Below are positions 7,625-16,452 of a stretch of DNA of 64,000 bases, in pieces; within the stretch, counting starts at the first letter, position 1; every line of letters starts with the position of its first letter. The notes beneath the pieces were generated by a model. That model did not search any database and was not told where the DNA came from. It was given only the letters and a program-made list of their open reading frames with translations. The DNA comes from DATFTE01 sp963802575 (GTDB taxonomy: Bacteria > Acidobacteriota > Terriglobia > Terriglobales > Acidobacteriaceae): positions 335,026-399,025 of the forward strand of contig CAWDJF010000001.1 of NCBI GenBank assembly GCA_963802575.1. Reading direction: 5' to 3'. Position numbers and translations under genes: made by a program.

Positions 7625-10600
7625 TTAGTCACCGTCGGTTGGGCTGACACTGCGGCTTCTCCAAAGGCGACCCGTCCACTCACGCCAAGGCAATTCGTGA
7701 AATTCCGCGAGATAGGAGTACGCCACGGGAACCACAAGCAGGGTCAGCAGAAGGCACAACGTCTGGCCGCCGATGATGGTCACGGCGATCGAGGCTCGCT
7801 GTTCCGATCCGGCGCCGATTCCGATTGCAACCGGGATCAATCCCGCAATGATCGACAAGGTCGTCATTAGGATCGGGCGCAGGCGCACGCGATTGGCTTC
7901 CATGATGGCTTCGCGTACGGGCATTCCTTCGGCCACAAGGCGGTTGGTGTAGTCCACCTGCAGAATGCCGTTCTTCTTCACGATGCCGAGCAGCAGGAAC
8001 ATGCCGAGCGCGCTCCACAGGCTGAGGGCACGCCCCGTGATCCAAAGCGAAAATAGCGCGAAAGGCACGCTGAGCGGCAGCGTCAACATGATGATGAACG
8101 GATACGAGAAGCTTTCGAACTGTGCCGCCAATACCATGTACATGAAAATCGATGCCAGACACCATCGCCAGCACCAGGTTCCACGTAGTCTCTTCGAGCA
8201 CCTTCACCTGGCCCGAGAACAGGTAGGAGTAGCCCGCCGGCAGCCCAACTTGCTGAATCGACAGCGATGGTGTGCGCAGCGGCAAGATCGAGCGGATATC
8301 CCGACGCCACATTGGCATACACGCTGACCTGAAATTCCCGGTTATAGCGCCACAACGTCGAAGGACCGAAGCCTCTCCCGATGCTCGCTACGCTCTCGAG
8401 CCGCACTTGGCCTAGCTTGCTCGAAGGCACCATCATGCGGTTGAGCACGTCGGGATTGTCGCGCTGTTCCGGCAGTAACTGCATGGTCACGGGATACTGC
8501 TCCGATCCTTCCTTGAAGCGCGTGATCTCGTCCTCGCCCGAATAGAACAGCCGGACCGCATCGCTGATGTCGGTCATGCGCACGCCGATGTCGGCGGCGC
8601 GCTGGCGGTCCACCTTCACTTGCAGCTCGGGAGTGTTCAGATTCAGGCTGGGGTTGATATCCACCAGGTCCGGATACTGGTGCATGTTGTCCGCGATTTT
8701 CTTGCTGATCTCGGCCAGTTGGTTGAGGTCGGGTCCGCGAATGACCGCAGAAATAGGGAAATAAATTTCGCCACCCAGCACCGAAGGCAGCCGCACGTTG
8801 TAGGTAATGTTGCGATACTCGGCGAGCATGCCGCGTACTTTGGTCGCCATCTGTTGATGGGTGAACCTGCGCTGATTGCGCGGCACCAGCCCAATGAATA
8901 GATGCGCGTGGTTGGTCAGCCCGTGAGTGTAAGTTTGCACGAACGAGACTTCCGGCAGCGCTGAGATCCGCGTCGCCATGTCGGAAGCCATCTCCGTGGT
9001 CTTGGCCAGGCTCGTGCCTTCCGGCAAAGTGAAGGAACTCTGCAACTCCGATTGATCGTCGGCTGGGATCCAGTCGCGACCGACGACGTGATAAAGGCCG
9101 AAGGTCGAAAGGAAAGTGACGACGCAGATCACGAGGATCGCGAGCCGATGCTGCAAAGACCAGTGCAGCATTTTCAAATAAGCAGTTTCTACACCGTGCA
9201 GAAAGCCGTGGGCATGCGCTTCTTTCTCGCCTTCATTCAGCTTCAACAGGCGGGAACTCATCATCGGCGTGAGCGTGAAAGCCACCAGCAGCGAGACCAG
9301 GATGGCCATCGCCATCGTCCATCCGAACGAGTTCACGTACTTGCGCGCATAGCCCGTCATGAAGGCGATGGGCAGGAAGATGATGATCAGCGAGAGCGTG
9401 GTCGCCATGACCGCGAGGCCGATTTCGCGGGTGGCCTCAATCGCGGCATGAAACCGGTCGCGGCCTTTCTCTTCCATGAAACGAAAGATGTTCTCCAGCA
9501 CGATGATGGCATCGTCAATAACAATACCCACCGCCAGTGTCAGCGCCAGAAGGGTGATGTTGTTGAGCGAGAAATCCATCCCCTTCATCAGCGTGAAGGT
9601 GGAAATGATCGATGCCGGGATGGCGACCGCCGCAATCAACACCGCCCGCCAGTTGCGGATGAAAATCCAGACCACTGCGCTGGCCAGGATGCTTCCCCAG
9701 AATCAGGTGCTCGATCAGCGAATGCACCGAAGCCTTGATGAAGTCGGAGATGTCGTGCACCACCAGCAGCTGCACGCCAGCAGGCAATTGGTGATTCAGT
9801 TGATCCACCAGCTCGCGGACGTTGTCTGCAACCTTCACGGTGTTCGCACCGGACTGACGCAAAACCTGAATGGTGACAACATCTTTGCCCGGTGCGCCCT
9901 TGCGGAATAAGGCGGACCATGTGCGCAGTTCTGCGGCGCCGTCTTCCACCTGAGCCACATCTCGCAATCGAGTGGGCACGCCTCCGCGAGTGCCAAGCAT
10001 GACGTCGGCAAACTGATCGGCGGAAGAAACACGTCCCAGGGTGCGCAGGCCGAGCTCCTGCGGACCAGTGATCATGCGGCCACCCGGCGCTTCGATGTTC
10101 TCGCGCTGCAAAGCCTCGCGCACATCGAGCACGGTGAAGTTGTGGGAAGCCAGTTTTTGCGCGTCGAGCAGGACGCGAATTTGCCGCTCCTGACCGCCAT
10201 TCAGATCGACGCTGCCCACCCCATCCACCGTCTGAATCGCGCGCCGCACCTGCTTGTCGGCGATCTCCGTCAGCTCCCGCAGGCTCATGGGACCGCTGAC
10301 CAGGATGGTCATGATCGGGTCTGACTGCGGATCTTCCTTGGTGATGACCGGCGGCAGCGTCTCGCGCGGCAGGCGGTTGATGGCGGCAGAAACCTTCTCG
10401 CGAATATCCTGCGCCGCGCCATCGATCTCGCGCTCCAGCACGAACGTGCAGGTAATGTCAGCCTTGCCTTCCGAGGCGTAGACGCTCGATCTCATCAATG
10501 CCGCTGACCGAGGAGATGGCATCTTCGAGCGGCAGCACGACTCCCGTGATCATTTCGTCGGGAGTGGCCCCGGGCAGCTGCGACTTCGACATTGACGGTC

Positions 10601-10728
10601 GCCGGATCGGCCTTGGGAAATAGATCAACGGCCAGTCCGCGGTAAGAAAAGACGCCAAGCGTCACCAGAAATGCGATCAGCATCACGGTGAACACAGGAT
10701 GCCGGACGCAGATTTCGGCGAGCTTCAT
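7625..10728 (-). pseudogene. RND efflux pump (AcrB/MexB-like) broken by five frameshifts
   Basis: Read end to end this is a normal-length RND pump of about 1034 codons. The N-terminus is MKLAEICVRHPVFTVMLIAF, the proton-relay helix is GIVIDDAIIVLENIF, and the C-terminal domain contains GIVKKNGILQVDYTNRL. The frame breaks five times, at about 10580, 10485, 9695, 8280 and 8160. Each break is repaired by removing one base. For example, at 8160 removing one T restores ATG-GTG-CTG-GCA and the family-like LASIFMYMVLAAQF. No single frame covers more than about half of the protein. As written it cannot make a functional pump. The membrane-fusion gene 23 bases upstream is intact. Either a recent pseudogene or sequence error. 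Confidence 0.85.
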
Positions 10729-10751
10729 AGATGGGAACTTTCAGCGTGCAT

Positions 10752-12002
10752 CTAGTGGCTTGTCGGCCGCGAGGAAGTGGCTGCTTCTTCTACGGTATCT
10801 CCGTCGTGCAATTCTCCCGACACGGCTGCGGCCACGCGGTCTCCTGCTTTCAGGCCTTCGGCGATTTCGAAGCGCCGGCCTTTCGCATCTTCGGTCTGCC
10901 CGGCAGGCCGTATCTGGTGCTCACTCACGCGGTTTCCGTTCACCAGAAAAACCTTGTACACGCCGTATCGATAGTTGACGGCGGTATCGGGGACGAAGAT
11001 CGCCTTCTCCGCCTTCTCGCTGGGCAGAGATGCCTGCACAAAAAATCCCGGCTTCAGGCGACCGTCGTGATTCTCAATCATCGCCTCGACTTCAAACGTT
11101 CGCGAGTCCTGCGAAACCGAAGGATTGATGCGCGTGACCTTGCCTTGAAACGTCTGCCCGGGGAAGGCTTCAACCTGCAGGTCCACCATGGCCCCATCCT
11201 TCACCCATCCCGCCCAGCGCTCTGGGACAGCCAGACGCGCACGCAGGCGATCAGTCCGCACCAGCACCATCACCGGGCTCTGCACTTTCAAATACTCGCC
11301 GGGATGCACGTCGCGCGACTTAACGGAACCCGGATAGGGGGCACGAATGGTGGCGTCGGCCAGTTTCTTCTCCGCGAGGCCTTCGCTGGCTTCGTTCGAG
11401 ATGAGCAGCGCCTTCAGGCGGTTCACTTCCTGGATCGCGAGGTCATAGGTGGCCTGGGTGCTGTCGTTGCGGCTTGTTGCCTCATCGAATTGCTGCTGCG
11501 AGATGAGCTTGTCTTTGAACAACTCTTCCGCCCGTTTGTATTTCCGCTCGGCATCGAAGCGGTCGGCTTCGGCTTTTTGCACCGAGGCCAACTGGCGCGC
11601 ATCCGCAGGAGGAGGATCGTTCGGGCCGATTCCCAGCTGGGCGCGAACCTGCTTCACCAACCCTTGCTGCCGATCCACCTCATACTGGAGTTCCTGCTTG
11701 TCGAGCAAAATCAGAGGCTGGCCTTCGCTGACGATGTCGCCCACATCCGCCAGAACCTGGTCAACACGAGCTTCGACCGGTGAACTCAGGGCGCTCTCTT
11801 CCAGAGCATACAAAGAGCCCACCGCCTGAACATGGCGCTGGGTCGTCTCCTCATCAACGCTGTAGATATGCGCCGAAACGGGCTTGAGAGCGGAGGAACT
11901 ATTGGCTCGAGTGCTCGAGCAGCCGCAAGCCAGCAGGACAGGCAGGGCTAACCCGAGCGCCGAGGCAAACCTGTGCGGCCGTGATATTCCGCGCCGCTCC
12001 AT
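10752..12002 (-). CDS. RND efflux membrane-fusion lipoprotein (HlyD/AcrA-like)
   Basis: A 416-residue periplasmic adaptor. The N-terminus has a lipobox (LLACGC) after a hydrophobic stretch, so it should be a lipoprotein. The biotinyl-lipoyl-like and beta-barrel regions flank a long coiled-coil hairpin (about residues 110-210, rich in Glu, Arg and Lys with heptads). Motifs such as GDIVSEGQPLILLD, ATIRAPYPGSV and VPDTAVNYR are typical of the family. I use ATG 12002; a GTG at 12026 is possible but has no better ribosome-binding site. It is co-oriented with the pump gene 23 bases downstream. Confidence 0.9.
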   Translation of the reverse strand: MERRGISRPHRFASALGLALPVLLACGCSSTRANSSSALKPVSAHIYSVDEETTQRHVQAVGSLYALEESALSSPVEARVDQVLADVGDIVSEGQPLILLDKQELQYEVDRQQGLVKQVRAQLGIGPNDPPPADARQLASVQKAEADRFDAERKYKRAEELFKDKLISQQQFDEATSRNDSTQATYDLAIQEVNRLKALLISNEASEGLAEKKLADATIRAPYPGSVKSRDVHPGEYLKVQSPVMVLVRTDRLRARLAVPERWAGWVKDGAMVDLQVEAFPGQTFQGKVTRINPSVSQDSRTFEVEAMIENHDGRLKPGFFVQASLPSEKAEKAIFVPDTAVNYRYGVYKVFLVNGNRVSEHQIRPAGQTEDAKGRRFEIAEGLKAGDRVAAAVSGELHDGDTVEEAATSSRPTSH

Positions 12003-12044
12003 CGAAACCGGGGTGTTCCTAATCACAGTTGTTAGACGTTTCTG

Positions 12045-12067
12045 TCCGACTTTCGCTTACAGTCGGA
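12045..12067. promoter_or_regulatory. Dyad upstream of the efflux operon
   Basis: TCCGACT (12045-12051) and AGTCGGA (12061-12067) are perfect inverted 7-mers with a 9-base spacer, about 40 bases upstream of the adaptor start. The size fits an operator for a TetR- or MarR-type repressor. No such regulator gene is in the window, so this is only a candidate. Confidence 0.4.
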
Positions 12068-12217
12068 ATGAGAATTTTCGCCCTGGGGCGGGCGTCCTGG
12101 GCGCAGCTAGTGAATTATACGCTGGGGGAGGAAAGACTCTAGAGGAGGCAGATTGTTGGTATGCGAGTTAAAGACCCACTCATTCCCCGGTGGCGGCGAA
12201 TGAATGGGCCCCGGAAC

Positions 12218-12673
12218 CTACTCTTCTGTGGCTTCCTTCTCGATCACGACCTTGAAGTGCGCGGTCACGTCCTTATGCAGCTTGATGGGAACGGTGAACT
12301 CGCCAATCGTCTTCAATGGCTCGTGCAGTTGGATCTTGCGGCGATCGATGTCAAAGCCCTTTTTCGCCAGGGCGTCGGCAATGTCACTGGACGTGACTGA
12401 TCCGAAGAGTTGATCGTTCTCTCCGCTGCGGCGCTGGAACGATACCGACACGCCGTCGAACTGCTTCGCCAGCTCTTCCGCCTGCCCTTTTTCTTTTGCC
12501 GAGCGGCGCACCGAGGCTGCCTTCATCTGCTCGATGACAGCTTTGTTGCCCTTATTGGCCTCAATCGCCAACTTGCGCGGCAGCAGGAAGTTGCGGCCGT
12601 ATCCTTCGGCCACTTTCACCACGTCTCCGCGCGAGCCCAGCTTCGCTACGTCTTCTTTCAGTATGACTTCCAT
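12218..12673 (-). CDS. rplI: 50S ribosomal protein bL9
   Basis: A 151-residue bL9. The N-terminal domain (MEVILKEDVAKLGSRGDVV, then KVAEGYGRNFLLP) with the rRNA-binding NFL..P segment is intact. The long connecting helix and C-terminal domain (GSVTSSDIADAL, FTVPIKLHKDV) follow. The length is normal. It is the last gene of the pth-rpsF-rpsR-rplI run on this strand, about 100 bases after rpsR. I see no strong intrinsic terminator after its stop. Confidence 0.97.
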   Translation of the reverse strand: MEVILKEDVAKLGSRGDVVKVAEGYGRNFLLPRKLAIEANKGNKAVIEQMKAASVRRSAKEKGQAEELAKQFDGVSVSFQRRSGENDQLFGSVTSSDIADALAKKGFDIDRRKIQLHEPLKTIGEFTVPIKLHKDVTAHFKVVIEKEATEE

Positions 12674-12771
12674 AGATGACTCCGTTCAAAATTTGGGTCG
12701 CAGGCCGCCGGTGGCGGGTCGTGGTACGCGCTCTTACGCGACCGGCGACCGTCCCACCCGCGACCGGGTTC

Positions 12772-13158
12772 TTACGACGCGCGTCCGGCAAAGGGCAGCA
12801 GAGCGATGTTGCGGGCCTGCTTGATGGCCACCGACAAACGCCGTTGGTGCCGCGTGCAGACACCGGTCAGGCGCCGCGGGACAATCTTGCCGCTCTCGGC
12901 GACAAACTGCCCGAGCGTGCGAAAGTCTTTGTAGTTGATCGAATCGATCTTTTCGACGCAGAACTTGCAAACTTTCTTGCGCCGGAAATACTTGCGTCCG
13001 CCAGGACCGCCTTCGCGGCCTCCGCCCGGTCCACCGGGACGGGGAGGACGACGCTCGCGATCAGGACGATCCCCGCCCCCAGAAGGACGGTCTCCGCCCG
13101 AGGGGCGATCCCCCGACGAGGCGTGCGATGTTGCCGTAGGTGTAGTTTCGTCAGCCAT
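12772..13158 (-). CDS. rpsR: 30S ribosomal protein bS18 with long Gly/Pro/Arg-rich N-terminal extension
   Basis: The C-terminal ~75 residues are canonical bS18 (RKYFRRKKVCKFC, FVAESGKIVPRRLTG, and CTRHQRRLSVAIKQAR). The CxxC and later Cys suggest the zinc-binding form. The first ~55 residues are a low-complexity extension made of SGGDRP and PGGPGGG units, which most bS18 proteins lack. The start codon has a normal position relative to rpsF. The tail is probably disordered and may contact rRNA or extra-ribosomal RNA (inference). Confidence 0.95.
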   Translation of the reverse strand: MADETTPTATSHASSGDRPSGGDRPSGGGDRPDRERRPPRPGGPGGGREGGPGGRKYFRRKKVCKFCVEKIDSINYKDFRTLGQFVAESGKIVPRRLTGVCTRHQRRLSVAIKQARNIALLPFAGRAS

Positions 13159-13170
13159 GATGCTCCTTAA

Positions 13171-13321
13171 AAATCTCGTCGTTCGTCGTTGGTCTTTGGT
13201 CGTTGGTCAAAACCGGAGTCGCTGGTACGTCACTGATTACCGGAACTCAATGTCCTTCAGACACCATCGACCGGCGACCGATTTGTTTCTTGCCAACGAC
13301 CAACGACGAACGACCAACGAC
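13171..13321. repeat. Inverted repeat, GTCGTTGGTC family
   Basis: The rpsF-rpsR gap holds a left arm of repeated GTCGTTGGTC/TTTGGTCG units (13171-13208) and a right arm of the reverse-complement units CAACGACCAACGAC (13291-13321). Related sequence recurs in the ispF 5' region (23460-23487) and, weaker, at 60846-60880. It could fold into a long stem inside the ribosomal-protein transcript. Confidence 0.75.
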
Positions 13322-13328
13322 AGGTTTT

Positions 13329-13730
13329 CTACGCTGTTACCGCTGCCGTCTCTCCACCCGCTTCGGCGGTTGGTGCCGGGGCTGCGGCGGCCTTCTTGCG
13401 CGCTTCCTTGATGGCCTTGATCTTGTCCAGGCGCTTCTGCTCTTCGTCGATGCGCACGGTCAGAAACTTGATCACCGGCTCGGTCACGCGCAGACGGCGT
13501 TCCAGTTCGTGGACCAGTCCACCGCTGCCTTCAAGCGTCAACAGGACGTAGACGCCATCGTGAAAACGGCGCACCATATAGGCCAAGCGCCGCTTGCCCA
13601 TCTTTTCGACGCTCTTCATGGTCCCGCCTGAGCTGGTTACAGCAGTTTCGAGCGTGGAAATCAGCTTGTCCTGGTCTTCTTCCGCCATGTCAGGCCGGAC
13701 GATAAACATCAGTTCGTAAGTACGATTCAT
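13329..13730 (-). CDS. rpsF: 30S ribosomal protein bS6
   Basis: A 133-residue bS6. The conserved core runs from MNRTYELMFIVRPDM through KMGKRRLAYMVRRFHDGVYV to VIKFLTVRID. The last ~35 residues are an Ala/Lys/Glu-rich tail, common in longer bS6 variants. It begins 28 bases after pth. In many bacteria ssb lies between rpsF and rpsR, but here only a repeat block separates them. Confidence 0.97.
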   Translation of the reverse strand: MNRTYELMFIVRPDMAEEDQDKLISTLETAVTSSGGTMKSVEKMGKRRLAYMVRRFHDGVYVLLTLEGSGGLVHELERRLRVTEPVIKFLTVRIDEEQKRLDKIKAIKEARKKAAAAPAPTAEAGGETAAVTA

Positions 13731-13758
13731 TCATTTCTCCAAATCTGGCCGCGAATCA

Positions 13759-14346
13759 CTACGGCTGTTCTTCCGGATCGGCCTTGCGGTTAAAACGGTT
13801 CATCGCTTTGGCCGGGCCTTCCTTCACGATCACGTTCACCGCTTCGGCGGCCGTCTCAAGAATTTCGTCCACCGTCTTGAGCTGCCCCTTGCGGAACGGC
13901 GCAAGCACATACTTCGCGCCGTCAGAAACCTTGCGTTCCGGTGCGACGCCGAGGCGAATCCGCAGGAACTCCTGCGTGCCCAGCGCGCCAATCACCGATT
14001 CCATTCCGTTGTGTCCCGCCGAACTTCCGCGCTGGCGGATGCGGATCGCTCCAAACGGCAGATCCAGTTCGTCGTAAATCACGATCAAGTCGGTCTCGGG
14101 CTTGATCTGGTGTTCTTCTACCAGTTCGCGGACCGACATCCCGCTCAGGTTCATGTAGGTTTCTGGCTTTGCCAGAAGCACCGGCTCTGAACCAATCACC
14201 GCGCGCGCCGTCAGCGCCCGGCAGTGCCGGTTTCGAACTTCCACACCGCATTGATCGGCCAGCCGATCGACAGTGAGGAAGCCCAGGTTGTGCGGCGTGA
14301 ACTGGTATTCAATCCCCGGGTTGCCCAACCCAACAATCAGTTTCAC
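13759..14346 (-). CDS. pth: Peptidyl-tRNA hydrolase
   Basis: A 195-residue Pth that recycles peptidyl-tRNA released from stalled ribosomes. Seen are GLGNPG at the N-terminus, the catalytic His in TPHNLGF (about residue 19-20), the PETYMNLSG loop, the Asp in YDELDLPFG, and AGHNGMESV. The length is normal. It sits between rplY and rpsF on the same strand, an arrangement seen in many bacteria. The short gap to rplY holds a CAGCT-type dispersed repeat. Confidence 0.97.
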   Translation of the reverse strand: MKLIVGLGNPGIEYQFTPHNLGFLTVDRLADQCGVEVRNRHCRALTARAVIGSEPVLLAKPETYMNLSGMSVRELVEEHQIKPETDLIVIYDELDLPFGAIRIRQRGSSAGHNGMESVIGALGTQEFLRIRLGVAPERKVSDGAKYVLAPFRKGQLKTVDEILETAAEAVNVIVKEGPAKAMNRFNRKADPEEQP

Positions 14347-14349
14347 GCC

Positions 14350-14430
14350 GTGCTAGCTCTCAGCTATCAGCTTTCAGCTCTCAGCCCAAACCGAGGACCT
14401 CGCCGTCCACCGGCGACCAATGACCGGCGA
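14350..14430. repeat. CAGCT/TCAGC-type repeat between rplY and pth
   Basis: Repeated AGCTCTCAGCTATCAGCTTT-like units followed by CACCGGCGACCAATGACCGGCGACCG. The same family recurs at 16203-16282 and 33826-33862. It is intergenic and short. No gene is supported. Confidence 0.6.
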
Positions 14431-14433
14431 CCG

Positions 14434-15156
14434 CTATTTCTTCTCTTTCTTCTCGGCCTTCTCGGCAGGAGCCTCGGCACCTTCCTCGCCTTCGGTCTCC
14501 TGTTTGCCCTTCTTGATAACCTCGGGCTCGGCAGGAGTTGCACCTGCTTCGGCCGCCACCGTTTCCGGCGTGGCCACAACTTCTTCCTTAATCGAGATGA
14601 CGTGCGCCACCGGCTGGTTCTCGTCGGTGAGGAACTTCAGCTTGTCGCTGTGCGGAAGATCGGACACGCGGATGACCTTGCCGAACGTCAACTCGCTGAC
14701 GTCGACTTCCACGGAATCTGGAATGTCGCCGGGCAAGCACTCGACTTCCACTTCGCGCAGAAGCTGTTCGAGGATGCCGCCTTCCTGCTTCACGCCGGCC
14801 GCTTCGCCCTTCAGCATGATCGGCACTCCAACCTTCAGGCGCTGGTCCATGGCGATGCGCTTCAGATCGATGTGCAGCAGCGATCCCTTGATGGGCTCGT
14901 ACTGCCAGTCGACGATCATCGCCTTGGTGCGCTCTCCGCCATCGAGCGTCAGATCGAAAATGGTGTTGTAGCCGGTCTTCGAATTCAGGATGCGCGAAAC
15001 CTGGCGGGGATCGAGGGCCAGCGAAGCCGCGTCTTTGCCCGCGCCATAAAGCACTGCGGGAACTTTGCCTGCCGCGCGCACGCGGCGCGCATCATTCTTA
15101 TTTCCGGGAGTGCGCGGTTGCGCCTCCAAAACATTCGTTTCCGTTGCCGTTGCCAT
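14434..15156 (-). CDS. rplY: 50S ribosomal protein bL25 (CTC / general stress form)
   Basis: A 240-residue bL25 of the long CTC type. The N-terminal 5S-rRNA-binding domain includes RRVRAAGKVPAVLYG. The C-terminal TL5-like domain includes EVEVECLPGDIPDSVEVDVS and later HVISIKEE. A ~45-residue Glu/Ala/Lys tail ends the protein. It starts 15 bases after the prs stop, a common pairing, so the two are likely co-transcribed. Confidence 0.95.
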   Translation of the reverse strand: MATATETNVLEAQPRTPGNKNDARRVRAAGKVPAVLYGAGKDAASLALDPRQVSRILNSKTGYNTIFDLTLDGGERTKAMIVDWQYEPIKGSLLHIDLKRIAMDQRLKVGVPIMLKGEAAGVKQEGGILEQLLREVEVECLPGDIPDSVEVDVSELTFGKVIRVSDLPHSDKLKFLTDENQPVAHVISIKEEVVATPETVAAEAGATPAEPEVIKKGKQETEGEEGAEAPAEKAEKKEKK

Positions 15157-15171
15157 AATTTGGATTCCTGT

Positions 15172-16197
15172 CTACAAAAACAATTTGCTGACGGACGTTT
15201 CTTCGTGAATCGACTGGATCGCACGTCCGATCAAACCAGCGATCGTGAGTACCCGAATCTTCGGTTCGTTCTTCGCTTCCGTAGTCAACGGAACGGTGTT
15301 AGTCACCACAACTTCCGTGATGCACGACTTCGAAATGTTTTCCACCGCCGGACCCGACAGCACCGCGTGCGAGGCGCATGCATATACCGCGATGGCCCCG
15401 TTCTCCATCAATGCCGCTGCGGTCTTCACCAGCGTTCCCGCAGTATCAATCAAATCGTCAATCACCAAACAAGTGCGCCCGTGGACATCGCCGATCACGT
15501 GCATCACTTCCGCCACGTTCATCTCTACGCGGCGTTTATCGACGATGGCCAGGGCCGAATCCATCTTCTTGGCAAAAAATCTTGCGCGCTCCACGCCGCC
15601 TGCATCGGGAGAAACCACCGTCAGGTCCGGCAAGCCCAGCCGCTTGAAGTGATCGACCAGCACCGGCGAAGCGAACAAATGGTCTACCGGAATATTGAAA
15701 AATCCCTGCAACTGCGGCGCATGCAGATCGACGATCAACGCTCGATCCGCGCCCGCTGTCGTCAGCAAATCCGCCACCAGCTTCGACGAAATCGGAACAC
15801 GCGGCTTGTCTTTGCGATCCTGGCGCGCATAGCCATAGTAAGGAATCACGGCCGTGATGCGGCGGGCCGACGCCCGCTTCAGCGCGTCCATCATCAGCAG
15901 CAACTCCATCAGGTGCTCGTCCACAGGACGGCATGTCGGCTGCAGGACGAATACATCCGCGCCGCGAACATTCTCCTGGATCTGGACGTACGCTTCGCCA
16001 TCTTTGAAGCGCGTGACCAGGGCCTGGCCGCGAGTGAGTCCGAGAAATGCGCAGACTTCATCCGCCAGAGGCTCGTTCGCCGTGCCGCAGAAGATCTTGA
16101 ACTTATCGTCCACGCGGCTACGCTGGGGCTTGCGCTCGGTTTTTTCGTCGGCGCTCACCTGGGCCTTCTTCTCCGTCGCTGTCGCAAGAGTTGCCAT
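15172..16197 (-). CDS. prs: Ribose-phosphate pyrophosphokinase
   Basis: Makes PRPP from ribose-5-phosphate and ATP. The 341 residues include a ~30-residue N-terminal extension before the conserved KFKIFCGTANEPLADEV start. The catalytic and nucleotide segments are intact: YYGYARQDRK, the DLHAPQLQGFF region, and the PRPP-binding VIDDLIDTAGTL. It is the first protein gene after tRNA-Gln and leads into rplY and pth. Confidence 0.96.
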   Translation of the reverse strand: MATLATATEKKAQVSADEKTERKPQRSRVDDKFKIFCGTANEPLADEVCAFLGLTRGQALVTRFKDGEAYVQIQENVRGADVFVLQPTCRPVDEHLMELLLMMDALKRASARRITAVIPYYGYARQDRKDKPRVPISSKLVADLLTTAGADRALIVDLHAPQLQGFFNIPVDHLFASPVLVDHFKRLGLPDLTVVSPDAGGVERARFFAKKMDSALAIVDKRRVEMNVAEVMHVIGDVHGRTCLVIDDLIDTAGTLVKTAAALMENGAIAVYACASHAVLSGPAVENISKSCITEVVVTNTVPLTTEAKNEPKIRVLTIAGLIGRAIQSIHEETSVSKLFL

Positions 16198-16202
16198 AGT
16201 AG

Positions 16203-16282
16203 CTCTCAGCTGTCAGCTTTCAGCCATCAGTGCCTCGGTCGCCGCTCTCACTGAGAGCTGACGGCTGAAAGCTGACAGCTGA
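16203..16282. repeat. CAGCT-type inverted repeat upstream of prs
   Basis: AGCTCTCAGCTGTCAGCTTTC on one side and GAGAGCTGACGGCTGAAAGC on the other form an imperfect stem (about 16203-16223 with 16252-16282). It lies between prs and the 3' end of the tRNA. Same family as 14350 and 33826. Confidence 0.65.
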
Positions 16283-16286
16283 TTTT

Positions 16287-16360
16287 TGGCTGGGCCGCTA
16301 GGATTCGAACCTAGACAAAGTGCTCCAAAGGCACTTGACCTACCATTAGTCGACGGCCCA
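16287..16360 (-). tRNA. tRNA-Gln (anticodon UUG), CCA encoded
   Basis: Read on the minus strand: acceptor TGGGCCG pairs with CGGCCCA (7 bp), then discriminator G and an encoded CCA (16287-16289). The anticodon arm is a stem around loop CTTTGGA, giving anticodon TTG. The T-arm has GGTTCGAATCC. All arms fold. It lies between ispE and prs, flanked by dispersed repeats on both sides. Confidence 0.96.
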
Positions 16361-16365
16361 GTAGA

Positions 16366-16452
16366 CCATTGTTGATTTTTGATTGATCGATTGTTGAATT
16401 AACAACCCGACACTGCAATTCTCAATCAACAATCGAAAATCAACAATCAAAA
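16366..16452. repeat. TTGATTGTTGA-type repeat between tRNA-Gln and ispE
   Basis: AT-rich units such as TTGTTGATTTTTGATTG and their complements CAATCGAAAATCAACAATC fill the gap and run into the last codons of ispE. Related copies lie at 52128-52165 and 61600-61635. An imperfect stem is possible. Confidence 0.7.

Noticed and set aside
10731..11783. 350-codon plus-strand ORF
   Set aside because: Antisense to the membrane-fusion protein gene.
14224..16254. 676-codon plus-strand ORF
   Set aside because: Lies antisense to pth, rplY and prs, all certain genes; His/Arg/Gln-rich shadow composition.
16366..16452. Attachment site at the tRNA-Gln gene
   Set aside because: No integrase nearby and no direct repeat of the tRNA 3' end; the sequence belongs to a dispersed repeat family.
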